NCBI GenBank assembly: GCA_000471045.1
Contig: KI301992.1
Span: 132,900-196,899, forward strand
Length of the DNA stretch: 64,000 nucleotides
Reading direction: 5' to 3'
From: an actinobacterium LLX17
Lineage (GTDB): Bacteria > Actinomycetota > Actinomycetes > Propionibacteriales > Nocardioidaceae
The stretch's first letter is position 1; each line of letters begins with the position of its first letter. The translations under genes were made by a program, and so were the position numbers. The notes beneath the pieces are model-generated. The model was not told the origin of the DNA and ran no database searches. It was given only the letters and a program-made list of their open reading frames with translations. Positions 45,613 through 54,117 of the stretch are shown here, one piece after another.

Positions 45613-47144
45613 CCGAGCACCTGACCCCGTCCACCGAGCCCGCCGTCTCCTCGACGGTCGTCCGCGAGGGGCCGACGTTCGAGTCCCTCAACCCGCGCAA
45701 CGGCGACGTCGTCGGCGTGCATCCGATCCACTCGGCCGACGAGGTCAACGCCGCCGTCGAGCGCGCCCGTCTGGCCGCCATCTGGTGGCGTGACCTCGGC
45801 TTCGAGGGGCGCGAGGACTTCCTGCTGCAGTGGCGCAGCGTCGTCACCCGCCGCATGGCGCAGCTGGCGCACATCAGCCACCTCGAGACCGGCAAGCCGC
45901 ACAGCGACGCGCAGCTCGAGATCGCCCTGGCCATCGACCACATCCACTGGGCCGCCAAGAACGCCAAGAAGTCGCTCGGCCAGCACAAGGTCCCCTCGGG
46001 CATCATGATGGCCAACCAGCACGCCAGCGTGCGCTACAACCCGCTCGGCGTGGTCGGCGTCATCGGGCCGTGGAACTACCCGGTCTTCACCCCGCTGGGC
46101 TCCATCACGTACGCGCTGGCGGCCGGCAACGCCGTCGTGTTCAAGCCCAGCGAGTACACCCCCGGCGTTGGTCAGTGGCTCGTCGACACCTTCACCGAGG
46201 TCGTCGGCGGACGCCCTGTGCTGCAGCTGGTCACGGGCATGGGTGAGACCGGCAACGCGCTCTGCACCGCCAACATCGACAAGCTGGCGTTCACCGGCTC
46301 CACGGCCACCGGCAAGAAGGTCATGGCCGCGTGCGCCGAGAACCTCACCCCGGTCGTCATCGAGGCCGGGGGCAAGGACTCGCTGATCGTCGACGAGGAC
46401 GCCGACCTGTCGGCCGCCGCCGACGCCGCGCTGTGGGCCGGCATGGCCAACGCCGGGCAGACCTGCATCGGCACCGAGCGCGTCTACGTCCACCGGGCCG
46501 TCTTCGAGCCGTTCATGGACGAGCTGCTGCAGCGTGCCCGCGCCCTGCGCGCGGCCGACGACACCGAGTCCAAGATCGGGCCCATCACGATGCCGTCGCA
46601 GCTCGACGTCATCTCGCGGCACATCGACGACGCGATCGCCCAGGGCGGCCGGGTCGTGCTCGGCGGTCCCGAGGCCGTCGGCGAGCGGTTCGTCCAGCCG
46701 ACGATCATCACGCACGTGCCCGAGACCTCCAGCGCCGTCACCGAGGAGACCTTCGGCCCGACGCTCGTGGTCAACCCCGTCGACGACATGGACGAGGCCG
46801 TCCGGCTGACCAACGCCACCAGCTACGCGCTGGCCGGCGCGGTGTTCAGCAAGCGCAACGGCGTGCGCATCGCCGAGCGCATCCGCTCGGGCATGACGTC
46901 GGTCAACTCCGTCATCGCGTTCGCCGCGGTGCCCGGGCTGCCGTTCGGCGGCGTGGGGGAGTCGGGCTTCGGCCGCATCCACGGCGTCGACGGGCTGCGG
47001 GAGTTCACCTACGCCAAGTCGATCACCCGCCAGCGTTTCAAGCCGCTGCTGAACCTGACGACGTTCGATCGCGACGCCAAGACCGACAAGACGGCCGCGA
47101 CGCTGATCAGCCTGCTCTACGGAGGCCGCAAGACCATCCGCTGA
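45609..47144 (+). CDS. Aldehyde dehydrogenase
   Basis: The 511-residue NAD(P)-dependent enzyme has GVVGVIGPWNYPVFTPLGSI, VFKPSEYTP, LAFTGSTATGKKVM, the general-base Glu in VVIEAGGKDSLIV (the common ELGGK reads EAGGK here), and the catalytic Cys in MANAGQTCIGTERVYV. The C-terminal 45 residues (ITRQRFKPLLNLTTFDRDAK) extend past the usual end and are typical of the succinic-semialdehyde/long-chain class. The ATG overlaps the GMC stop. Confidence 0.9.
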   Translation: MTEHLTPSTEPAVSSTVVREGPTFESLNPRNGDVVGVHPIHSADEVNAAVERARLAAIWWRDLGFEGREDFLLQWRSVVTRRMAQLAHISHLETGKPHSDAQLEIALAIDHIHWAAKNAKKSLGQHKVPSGIMMANQHASVRYNPLGVVGVIGPWNYPVFTPLGSITYALAAGNAVVFKPSEYTPGVGQWLVDTFTEVVGGRPVLQLVTGMGETGNALCTANIDKLAFTGSTATGKKVMAACAENLTPVVIEAGGKDSLIVDEDADLSAAADAALWAGMANAGQTCIGTERVYVHRAVFEPFMDELLQRARALRAADDTESKIGPITMPSQLDVISRHIDDAIAQGGRVVLGGPEAVGERFVQPTIITHVPETSSAVTEETFGPTLVVNPVDDMDEAVRLTNATSYALAGAVFSKRNGVRIAERIRSGMTSVNSVIAFAAVPGLPFGGVGESGFGRIHGVDGLREFTYAKSITRQRFKPLLNLTTFDRDAKTDKTAATLISLLYGGRKTIR

Positions 47145-47192
47145 TCACCGGACGTTCACGGGGCGCTCGGTCTGGGGAGCGGTGTCGAGCCG

Positions 47193-47198
47193 TAGGCT
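47193..47198 (+). promoter_or_regulatory. -10 element TAGGCT of the first SGNH gene
   Basis: TAGGCT ends 7 nt before the GTG at 47206. Confidence 0.5.
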
Positions 47199-47205
47199 CG
47201 GCGCC

Positions 47206-48135
47206 GTGACCCGCCGCATCCTGCACCGTCGATTCGTGGCGCTGGGCGACTCCTTCACCGAGGGCATGGGCGATCCCGACCCGTCGCTGCCCAACGGGGT
47301 GCGGGGGTGGGCCGACCGGGTGGCCGAGCAGCTGTCGTTGAACGCCCCCGGGTTCCAGTACGCCAACTTCGCCATCCGCGGCAAGCGGCTCGAGCACGTC
47401 GTGGCCGAGCAGCTCGAGCCGGCGCTGGCCCTGCGTCCCGATCTGGTCGCGATGTTCGCCGGCATCAACGACCTCATGCACCTGCGCGTGCACGTCAACG
47501 AGCTGATGACGAGCTACGAGGCCGCCGTCGCCCGCATCACCGCCACCGGCGCCCGCGTCGTGGTCTTCACCATCTGCGACCCCGACTCCGTGCTGCTGTT
47601 CCGGGTGTTCCGGGGCCGCGTGGCCATCTACAACGAGCTCGTGCGCGAGATCGCCCGCCGGCATGACGCGACGGTCGTCGACCTGTGGTCGCTGCGCGCG
47701 CTGACCGACCGCCGCATGTGGGGCGACGACCGCCTCCACCTCGCGACGCCCGGCCACGAGGTGGTGGCGCGCGAGGTGTGCGAGGTGCTGGGCATCGAGC
47801 ACCGGCTGCCGGCCGTCGAGCCGACCACGCGGGTCCGCCGCGTGGGGCGCGTGACCTGGCTGCTCCGGCACGCGCTGCCGTGGATCGTGCGCCGCACGCG
47901 AGGCACCTCGCTGGGCGACGGGCTGCGGCCCCGGTTCCCCGAGCTGACGTTGCCGGTGCTGCCGGACGACCTGGGTGTCGCCACTAGCCTGTCCGGATGC
48001 AGTTCGGACGTTACGTCGCCCTCGGCGACTCCTTCACCGAAGGTGTCGGTGACCCCGACCCTCATCGCCCCAACGGTGTCCGAGGGTGGGCCGATCGCGC
48101 TGCCGCCGCTCTCGCCGGAGACCACCCCGACCTGA
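47206..48135 (+). CDS. SGNH/GDSL hydrolase, paralog 1, with out-of-frame C-terminal tail
   Basis: The 309-residue protein has SGNH blocks FVALGDSFTEGMGDPDP (Ser), NFAIRGKRL (Gly), FAGINDLMH (Asn) and DDRLHLATPGHEVVA (Asp/His). Homology to the next gene ends near residue 263. No stop follows, and the frame continues 139 nt into that gene in a different reading frame, adding about 46 Ser/Thr/Pro-rich residues (SATPSPKVSVTPTLIAP). The native stop was probably lost. Confidence 0.82.
   Translation: MTRRILHRRFVALGDSFTEGMGDPDPSLPNGVRGWADRVAEQLSLNAPGFQYANFAIRGKRLEHVVAEQLEPALALRPDLVAMFAGINDLMHLRVHVNELMTSYEAAVARITATGARVVVFTICDPDSVLLFRVFRGRVAIYNELVREIARRHDATVVDLWSLRALTDRRMWGDDRLHLATPGHEVVAREVCEVLGIEHRLPAVEPTTRVRRVGRVTWLLRHALPWIVRRTRGTSLGDGLRPRFPELTLPVLPDDLGVATSLSGCSSDVTSPSATPSPKVSVTPTLIAPTVSEGGPIALPPLSPETTPT
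47985..47990 (+). promoter_or_regulatory. -10 element TAGCCT of the second SGNH gene
   Basis: TAGCCT ends 6 nt before the ATG at 47997 and lies inside the first SGNH gene's coding frame. Confidence 0.5.
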
Positions 48136-48755
48136 CGTACGCGAACCTCGCGATCCGTGGCCGCAAGATGCGACCGATCCTCGCCGAGCAGATCGAGCCC
48201 GCGCTGGCGCTCGACCCGGACCTGGTGACGATCTACGCCGGGGCCAACGACGTGCTGCGTCCCCGGATCGCGATCGACGACCTGATGGCCGAGTACGACC
48301 AGGCCATCGGACGCCTCAGCCAGCAGGCGCACGTCGTGATGTTCACGGCGTACGACCCCGGCAAGGCTCCGGTCTTCGGTGCGCTGCGCGGCCGGTTCGC
48401 CATCTACAGCGAGCTGGTCCGCGAGATCGCCGACCGGCACGGCGCGACCCTCGTCGACTTCTGGCGGATGCGTGACTATCGCGACGACCGGCTGTGGGAC
48501 ACCGATCGCATGCACATGTCGAGCGCCGGGCACCAGCGCATGGCGATCGGCGTGCTCGATGCCCTGGGCGTCACGCACGACCTGCAGCCGTTGCCGCTCC
48601 CGGACGTGCCGCAGCTCAGTGCGGCCGAGCGCCGTGCCGCAAGCCTGGCCTGGGCCCGGGAGCACGCGGGCCCGTGGGTGGGCCGCCGTCTGCGCGGCAC
48701 CTCGTCCGGCGACAACCTCTCGCCGCGCCGCCCCACCCTCACCCCGCCGTCCTGA
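47997..48755 (+). CDS. SGNH/GDSL hydrolase, paralog 2
   Basis: The 252-residue protein parallels its neighbour block for block: YVALGDSFTEGVGDPDPHRP, NLAIRGRKMRPILAEQIEPA, IYAGANDVLRP, and DTDRMHMSSAGHQRMA. No signal peptide is visible in either copy, so both are probably cytoplasmic esterases or lipases. Substrate unknown. The 3' end overlaps the convergent membrane protein gene by 17 nt. Confidence 0.88.
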   Translation: MQFGRYVALGDSFTEGVGDPDPHRPNGVRGWADRAAAALAGDHPDLTYANLAIRGRKMRPILAEQIEPALALDPDLVTIYAGANDVLRPRIAIDDLMAEYDQAIGRLSQQAHVVMFTAYDPGKAPVFGALRGRFAIYSELVREIADRHGATLVDFWRMRDYRDDRLWDTDRMHMSSAGHQRMAIGVLDALGVTHDLQPLPLPDVPQLSAAERRAASLAWAREHAGPWVGRRLRGTSSGDNLSPRRPTLTPPS

Positions 48756-49164
48756 CCTCGGCGCGGAGGGCGAGGAGCTGGAGGGCGGCGAAGGTGGCGA
48801 CCACGGCGGCCTGCAGGAGGGTCCAGACCTGCCCGGTCGTGGTCAGGTCGAGCCAGCCGAAGGTGACCAGGGCGACCGACCCCACGGCCCAGGCGATGTT
48901 GAAGTCGGCGGCGAACATCGCCCAGCCGCCGGGGATGGGCCGCCGGCTGCCGATCGTCGCCAGGATCACCGCGCAGGCGGACAGGAATGCGCCCACCAGC
49001 AGCAGGTGGCCGGTCGTCGGCCCCAGCAGGGAGTCGAGGACGACCGCGCCGGCCAGATAGGCGAGTCCGTTCGCCCCGGTGACGGCAGCGTCGAGGAGGA
49101 GCGCGGTCCTGAGGGAGACCGGGCCCGTGGTGGTGGTGGAAGGGTGCGTCGTCGTCGTGTTCAT
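48739..49164 (-). CDS. Four-helix membrane protein, unknown function
   Basis: From ATG 49164 the 141-residue protein has a Thr-rich start (MNTTTTHPSTTTTGP) and four hydrophobic helices, with GLAYLAGAVVLDSLLGPTTG and FAADFNIAWAVGSVALVTFG as the clearest. I do not recognise a named family. It is divergent from an XRE-type regulator with a palindromic intergenic region, so it is probably that regulator's target. Confidence 0.65.
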   Translation of the reverse strand: MNTTTTHPSTTTTGPVSLRTALLLDAAVTGANGLAYLAGAVVLDSLLGPTTGHLLLVGAFLSACAVILATIGSRRPIPGGWAMFAADFNIAWAVGSVALVTFGWLDLTTTGQVWTLLQAAVVATFAALQLLALRAEVRTAG

Positions 49165-49183
49165 GGCTCGAGTCTCGAACCCG

Positions 49184-49212
49184 GAGGTAGGTGCGGCAAT
49201 TACCTCGGAGGT
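49184..49212. promoter_or_regulatory. Palindromic operator between membrane protein and XRE regulator
   Basis: GAGGTA (49184-49189) and TACCTC (49201-49206) are inverted with 11 bp between, and ACCTCGGAGGT (49202-49212) is itself a perfect palindrome. The three GAGGT-type half-sites in 29 bp between divergent genes look like an autoregulatory operator. Confidence 0.5.
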
Positions 49213-49249
49213 CATGGTCAAGCCGACGGTGATCGACCAGACTCGCCCC

Positions 49250-50062
49250 ATGACCAGCACCGTGACGAGTACTGGGACCTCGCCCGTCGGACCCCTGCTG
49301 CGCGAGTGGCGGCAGCGTCGTCGCGTGAGCCAGCTCGACCTCTCGATCCAGGCCGAGGTGTCGTCGCGTCATCTCAGCTTCGTCGAGACGGGTCGGGCCC
49401 GACCGAGCCGGGCGATGGTGCTGCACCTGGCGACGGCCCTCGACGTGCCCAAGCGGGAGCAGAACCAGCTGCTGATCGCGGCCGGGTTCGCGCCCGCCTT
49501 CACCGAGCGTCCGCTCGACGATCCCGACCTGGCGCCGATCCGCGCCGGCCTCGACCGAGTGCTCACGGCGTACGAGCCCTTCCCGTGCCTGGTCGTCGAC
49601 CGCGGGTGGAGCATGGTGATGGCCAACGCCGGCGTGACTGCGGTGCTCGAGGGTGTCTCGCCGGACCTGCTGGCCCCGCCGAATGCCCCACCCAATGCAC
49701 TGCGCATCAGCCTGCACCCTGAGGGACTGGCGCCGCGCATTCTCAACCTGGCGGAGTGGCGCTCCCCCGTGCTGGGTCGCCTGGCTCGGGAGGCGGCGTC
49801 CAGCGGGTCGGAGGTCCTGCGGGCGCTGCACGACGAGCTTGCGGCCTATCCCGGGGGTCTCGACGCTGGACTCGACGACCGGCTCGACGACGGGGCGATC
49901 GCCGTGACGATGGTGCTCGACGCTCCAGCGGGCCCGTTGTCGTTCCTCAGCACCGTCACCACGTTCGGCACGGCGCTCGACCTCACTGCCGCCGAGCTGA
50001 GCATCGAGGCGTTCCTGCCGGCCGACGAGCACACCGCCCGGGCGCTGCAGGACCAGACCTAG
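49250..50062 (+). CDS. XRE-family regulator with MmyB-like ligand domain
   Basis: The 270-residue protein has an N-terminal lambda-repressor-type HTH (LREWRQRRRVSQLDLSIQAE then VSSRHLSFVETGRARPSRAM) and a C-terminal domain (from about residue 100: AYEPFPCLVVDRGWSMVMAN, LRISLHPEGLAPRILNLAEW) of the MmyB-like ligand-binding class, which may bind fatty-acid-like ligands. It is divergent from the four-helix membrane protein. The stop is 12 nt from the convergent menF gene. Confidence 0.85.
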   Translation: MTSTVTSTGTSPVGPLLREWRQRRRVSQLDLSIQAEVSSRHLSFVETGRARPSRAMVLHLATALDVPKREQNQLLIAAGFAPAFTERPLDDPDLAPIRAGLDRVLTAYEPFPCLVVDRGWSMVMANAGVTAVLEGVSPDLLAPPNAPPNALRISLHPEGLAPRILNLAEWRSPVLGRLAREAASSGSEVLRALHDELAAYPGGLDAGLDDRLDDGAIAVTMVLDAPAGPLSFLSTVTTFGTALDLTAAELSIEAFLPADEHTARALQDQT

Positions 50063-50074
50063 CGCAGGACAGGT

Positions 50075-51340
50075 CTAACGTTGCGCGAGGGCGTCGCTGA
50101 CCGGCACGAACTTGGCGTCGGACTCGGCCAGCTCGTCGGTCGGCACCGAGTCGGCGACGATGCCGCAGCCGGCGAACAACCGTGCCTGCCGGGAGTCGTC
50201 GCTGAGCTCGGCCGAACGCAGGCCGATGCCCCACTCGCCGTCGCCGCGACCGTCGATCCACCCGACGGGGCCGGCGTAGCGTCCGCGGTCGAGGCGCTCG
50301 ATCTCGGCGATGAGCTGCACGGCCTCGGCCGTCGGCGTGCCACCCACGGCCGCCGAGGGGTGGAGGTCGGCCACGAGCGCCAGGGCGTCGGTGCCATCAG
50401 CCAGCACGCCGGCGACGTCGGTGGCCAGGTGCATGACGTTGGGCAGGTGCAGCACGAACGGCGTCTCGGACCGGTTGACCGCCGAGCAGTGCGGCGCCAA
50501 GGAGTCGGCCACCGAGCGCACCGCGTACTCGTGCTCCTCGAGGTCCTTGCTGGACCGCGCCAACGACCCGGCCAGGGCGAGGTCCTGGACGTCGTCGCCG
50601 GTGCGCCGGATGGTGCCGGCCAGCACGCGGGAGGTGACCAGGCCACGGTCGAGACGCACCAGCATCTCGGGCGTGGAGCCGAAGAAGCCGTCGACGTGGA
50701 AGGTCCAGCAGGCGGGGTAGTCGTCGGCCAGCCGGCGCAACGGCAGTCGCACGTCGAGAGGGCGTTCGAAGCTGGCGACCCGCTCGCGCGCCAGCACGAC
50801 CTTGTCGAGGTCCTCGGCGGCGATCCGCTGCACGGCGTCGGCGACGATCGAGGTCCACTGCGCGGCGTCGACCCCGCCGTCGCGGAAGCTGACCTCGCCG
50901 GCGTCCTGCGGCTCGGGGCGGGACCGCAGCGTGGGCACGGCGCGGATGGTGGTGCCCACGACGCTGACCCAGCAGACACCGTCGCGGCGACCGACGACGA
51001 CCTCCGGCACGACGAGGCGGCCCGCGCCGTCGGCCGCGAAGTCGAAGGTGCCGAAGGCGGTGAGTCCCGAGCCGGGCACGTCGACCTCGTCGCGCACCAC
51101 GGCGCGACGACGCAGGCTGTCCCACCAGGCGCGGGCCTGGTCGAAGCGCTCGGGGCCCTCGACGGTCAGCTCGGCCGCACGGCCCCATCCGACCAGTCCG
51201 TCGCGACCGTGGACCCACGCCAGCGACTCGCGCCCCGAGGGCAGCAGGGCCAGCAGGTCACCCGGGTCGTCGACGCGGACGGTTCGCACGAGCACCGATC
51301 CGGGCTCGCCCGGGGCGTCCGGGACCACGGGGTTGGTCAC
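50075..51340 (-). CDS. menF: Isochorismate synthase
   Basis: MenF isomerises chorismate to isochorismate, feeding MenD. The start is GTG 51340 (VTNPVVPDAPGEPGS), giving 421 residues; the open frame continues 5' but only as the antisense of menG. The chorismate-binding domain has LDKVVLARERVASFERPLDV, FFGSTPEMLVRLDRG, AGTIRRTGDDVQDLALAGSL, LHPSAAVGGTPTAEAVQLI and AGPVGWIDGRGDGEWGIGLR. It is divergent from menG with only 33 bp between starts. Confidence 0.9.
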   Translation of the reverse strand: MTNPVVPDAPGEPGSVLVRTVRVDDPGDLLALLPSGRESLAWVHGRDGLVGWGRAAELTVEGPERFDQARAWWDSLRRRAVVRDEVDVPGSGLTAFGTFDFAADGAGRLVVPEVVVGRRDGVCWVSVVGTTIRAVPTLRSRPEPQDAGEVSFRDGGVDAAQWTSIVADAVQRIAAEDLDKVVLARERVASFERPLDVRLPLRRLADDYPACWTFHVDGFFGSTPEMLVRLDRGLVTSRVLAGTIRRTGDDVQDLALAGSLARSSKDLEEHEYAVRSVADSLAPHCSAVNRSETPFVLHLPNVMHLATDVAGVLADGTDALALVADLHPSAAVGGTPTAEAVQLIAEIERLDRGRYAGPVGWIDGRGDGEWGIGLRSAELSDDSRQARLFAGCGIVADSVPTDELAESDAKFVPVSDALAQR

Positions 51341-51361
51341 AGCCAATGAGCCTACCCGTGG

Positions 51362-51367
51362 CACAGT
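51362..51367 (+). promoter_or_regulatory. -10-like CACAGT of menG
   Basis: CACAGT ends 6 nt before the GTG at 51374. It lies in the 33-bp menF/menG divergent gap, so the two promoters must overlap. Confidence 0.35.
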
Positions 51368-51373
51368 GACAGG

Positions 51374-52069
51374 GTGAGTCGAGCCGGACTGGACAAGGAC
51401 CCCCACGACGTCGCGCGCATGTTCGACCAGGTGGCCCAGCGGTACGACCTGACGAACGACGTGCTCTCGCTGGGGCAGGACCGACGTTGGCGCAAGCGCG
51501 TCGTCGAGCTGGTCGATCCGCGACGCGGCGAGCGCGTGCTCGACCTCGCGGCCGGCACCGGCACCTCGAGCGAGCCGTTCGCCGAGGCGGGCGCGATGGT
51601 GGTGCCCTGCGACTTCTCGCTCGGCATGCTCGACGTCGGCAAGAAGCAGCTGCCCGGTCTGCCCTTCACCGCCGGTGACGGCATGCGACTCCCGTTCGCC
51701 GACGGCGTGTTCGACGCCGTCACGATCTCCTTCGGTCTGCGCAACATCCACGAGCCGCTGCAGGGCCTGCATGAGCTGCTGCGCGTCACCCGGCCCGGCG
51801 GCCGCATCGTGGTGTGCGAGTTCAGCACCCCCACCTGGCGCCCCTTCGCTGCGGTCTACACGAACTACCTGATGAAGGCGCTGCCGCCGATCGCGCGCGC
51901 CGTGTCGTCGAACCCCGAGTCGTACGTCTACCTGGCGGAGTCCATCCGCTCGTGGCCGGACCAGAAGGGCCTTGCGCTGCGCATGGTCGAGGCCGGCTGG
52001 GGCCGCGTGGAGTGGCACAACCTCTCCGGCGGTGTGGTCGCACTGCACCACTCGATCAAGCCGAGCTGA
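51374..52069 (+). CDS. menG: Demethylmenaquinone methyltransferase
   Basis: MenG (UbiE family) methylates demethylmenaquinone with SAM, the last step of menaquinone synthesis. The 231-residue protein has [23 protein letters not shown] motif [20 protein letters not shown], and [20 protein letters not shown]. It lies upstream of the complex I operon, whose product reduces menaquinone. Confidence 0.93.
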   Translation: MSRAGLDKDPHDVARMFDQVAQRYDLTNDVLSLGQDRRWRKRVVELVDPRRGERVLDLAAGTGTSSEPFAEAGAMVVPCDFSLGMLDVGKKQLPGLPFTAGDGMRLPFADGVFDAVTISFGLRNIHEPLQGLHELLRVTRPGGRIVVCEFSTPTWRPFAAVYTNYLMKALPPIARAVSSNPESYVYLAESIRSWPDQKGLALRMVEAGWGRVEWHNLSGGVVALHHSIKPS

Positions 52070-52998
52070 GAGTGCGGGCCTGGACGGCCTGGTAGCGGGT
52101 GAGGATGTCGTCCCAGACGCCGTGGCCCTTGAGGGCGTGGTCGCGTCGGCATCGTGGGTCGAGGTTGGTCCCCGTGGTGGGCCCTTGGGGCCAGGGTTGT
52201 CGGTGGTCGAGGTCGCACTCGGCTGCGGGTGCCCGTCGACCGCTCCGGCAAGGACCGGGGCGTCGATCGTGACGCCGATGTCGATCCGCAGGCCGCTCTC
52301 GCTGGCCTCGCGGCTGGGCTCGGCGGTCAACGCCCACTGGGTGAGGAGGTCGGCCTCGAGCTGGGCCCGGGTGCGGTCGTCACCGGCCGCGCGGGCAGCG
52401 CGTGCGGATCGGCGGAGTCGGGTGGCGACGGCCGCGGCCTCGTGGGCGGGCAGTAGGCGTTGAGCCAGGCCATGCCGTCCTCGACCTGGGTGACCTCGAC
52501 GTGCCGCTTGGTCCGTTCGGCGTTGGCGCGTTCGATGGCGAGGTCGGCCTCGACCCGGGTGACGAACCGGCGCAACCACTGCCTGGTCTCCGCGGTCGTG
52601 TGGGTGCAGGCGTAGGCGACGGCCACCTCGTTCAGCCGCTGGCGTGACTCGGGGCGTTCCAGTTTGGACAGGGCACCGCCGATCTCGCGGACCCGGGCGG
52701 TGTCGATGACGCCGCGGCCGAACGCCGCCCACACTTGGGGCACGTCGTCGCGAATCCGATCGGCCACCGACAGGCGGTGCTCGACCTGACCGACCGACAA
52801 ATTGCAGTGCATGGCGATCTCGATCGCGACACCGGTGCGTTCGAGGTACTGACGCATCGGCGGATCGTCCGACGCCGCGATGCGGGCGTGCTCGGCGTCG
52901 CGGTAGGCCAGCATGACCCGCCACTCGCGGGCCTCGGCGGCCGCGCGGACCTGCGCAGCGGGCGCCAAGGCGGCCAGGAGGTCGAGGTTCGTGGACAT
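52056..52998 (-). pseudogene. DUF222-HNH endonuclease gene, frameshifted and internally deleted
   Basis: From ATG 52998 the DUF222 part reads normally (ERTGVAIEIAMHCNLSVGQV, VAVAYACTHTTAETRQWLRR, EDGMAWLNAY). Near 52455 one base appears to be lost and the frame moves (LLPAHEAAAVATRLRRSARA, SESGLRIDIGVTIDAPVLAG). Between about 52225 and 52245 the usual approximately 100-residue region before HNH is missing and the frame changes again, to the HNH motif AECDLDHRQPWPQGPTTGTN and CRRDHALKGHG, ending at 52056. Such genes are multicopy in actinobacteria. The remnant overlaps the menG 3' end by 14 nt. Confidence 0.8.
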
Positions 52999-53203
52999 GA
53001 CTCCACCCTCGAGCCCACCGCCGACACCGTCCGGCGGGCGTCGTCGAGCCGGTGGATAAGTGCTCCGAGAAAACTGCTCCGAAGAACTTAGTGTGACCTC
53101 ACTTACACCCGGGGCCTGCCCGGGCGTACGGTGACAACCGAGACTTTGTGACGCGCTTCACAAAGTCCCTGCACAGTCATCCGCACGTGGTCCGGGAGGT
53201 GAC
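52999..53203. promoter_or_regulatory. nuo operon control region
   Basis: A candidate promoter is TTACAC (53103-53108) with TACGGT (53127-53132), 18 bp apart, predicting a start near 53139. The palindrome described separately at 53142-53167 lies immediately downstream. GTGACCTCAC (53093-53102) is a second short palindrome upstream of the -35 box. Between 53003 and 53060 I see nothing specific apart from a TGCTCCGA direct repeat (53066 and 53082). Confidence 0.5.
53142..53167 (+). promoter_or_regulatory. Rex-type operator upstream of nuoA
   Basis: The 26-bp palindrome has the core TTGTGACGCGCTTCACAA (53146-53163), which agrees with the Rex operator consensus TTGTGAA-N4-TTCACAA at all fixed positions but one. 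Both arms extend symmetrically (GAC...GTC). CRP-family sites (TGTGA-N6-TCACA) are also satisfied, so CRP/GlxR binding cannot be excluded. The site lies just past the predicted transcription start, fitting repression. Confidence 0.75.
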
Positions 53204-53563
53204 ATGGACGCCTACGTCCCGATCCTGGTGCTGGGCGCGCTCGCCGCCGGGTTCGCCTGCTTCAGCATCGCCATCGCGCCCCTCACGGGACCGCGCCGCT
53301 ACAACCGGGCCAAGCTCGACCGGTACGAGTCGGGCATCTCGCCCAGCCCGTTGCCGGACGGCGGCGGCAAGGTCAGCATCAAGTACTTCTTCACCGCGAT
53401 GATGTTCATCGTCTTCGACATCGAGATCGTGTTCCTGTACCCGTTCGCGGTCGCGTTCGACCAGCTCTCGTGGTTCGCGGTCTTCGCGGTGATGCTCTTC
53501 CTCGTCAACATCACGATCGCCTACGCGTACGAGTGGCGCCGCGGCGGAATGGAGTGGACCTGA
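53204..53563 (+). CDS. nuoA: NADH-quinone oxidoreductase subunit A
   Basis: The 119-residue membrane subunit has three helices: near 5-25, 62-84 ([20 protein letters not shown], with the conserved Asp-Glu pair) and 88-108. [20 protein letters not shown] is the conserved loop that contacts NuoB and NuoD. GGGAGGTGAC precedes the ATG. The nuoB ATG overlaps its stop by one base. Confidence 0.95.
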   Translation: MDAYVPILVLGALAAGFACFSIAIAPLTGPRRYNRAKLDRYESGISPSPLPDGGGKVSIKYFFTAMMFIVFDIEIVFLYPFAVAFDQLSWFAVFAVMLFLVNITIAYAYEWRRGGMEWT

Positions 53564-54117
53564 TGGGACTCGAGGAGAAGCTGCCCAGCGGCGTCCTGCT
53601 CTCGACCGTCGAGGGGCTCGCCGGCTACATGCGCAAGGCCTCGTTCTGGCCCGCGACGTTCGGCCTGGCCTGCTGCGCCATCGAGATGATGACGTTCGGC
53701 GCGCCCCGGTTCGACTCCTCCCGCTTCGGCATGGAGGTGTTCCGCCCCAGCCCGCGCCAGGCCGACCTGATGATCGTCGCCGGCCGCGTGAGCAACAAGA
53801 TGGCACCGGTCCTGCGGCAGATCTACGACCAGATGGCCGAGCCCAAGTACGTGCTCGCGATGGGCGTCTGCGCCAGCTCCGGCGGGATGTTCAACAACTA
53901 CGCGATCGTGCAGGGCGTCGACCACGTCGTGCCGGTCGACATGTACCTGCCCGGCTGCCCGCCGCGCCCCGAGATGCTGATCGACGCGGTGCTCAAGCTG
54001 CACGACAAGATCCAGCACACCAAGCTCGGCGTGAACCGTGAGAACGAGATCATCGAGCAGGAGACCGCCGCCCTCCAGGCCGTGCCCACCTCGGCGATGA
54101 AGGGCCTGCTGCGGTGA
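53563..54117 (+). CDS. nuoB: NADH-quinone oxidoreductase subunit B
   Basis: NuoB carries the terminal N2 [4Fe-4S] cluster that reduces quinone. The 184-residue protein has the tandem Cys in [19 protein letters not shown], a third Cys in [15 protein letters not shown] and the fourth in [21 protein letters not shown] 53563 is chosen from the overlap with nuoA. nuoC follows with a GTGA overlap. Confidence 0.96.
   Translation: MGLEEKLPSGVLLSTVEGLAGYMRKASFWPATFGLACCAIEMMTFGAPRFDSSRFGMEVFRPSPRQADLMIVAGRVSNKMAPVLRQIYDQMAEPKYVLAMGVCASSGGMFNNYAIVQGVDHVVPVDMYLPGCPPRPEMLIDAVLKLHDKIQHTKLGVNRENEIIEQETAALQAVPTSAMKGLLR

Noticed and set aside
50075-52924. A single 949-codon minus-strand open frame spanning menF and the DUF222-HNH remnant
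   Set aside because: The part between 51341 and about 52060 is only the antisense of menG, and MenF homology starts at the GTG at 51340. The join is an effect of high GC content.
53146-53163. CRP/GlxR site upstream of nuoA
   Set aside because: TGTGA-N6-TCACA fits, but the extra outer T and A and the presence of rex in the same window make Rex the better explanation. It is kept as an alternative, not as the call.
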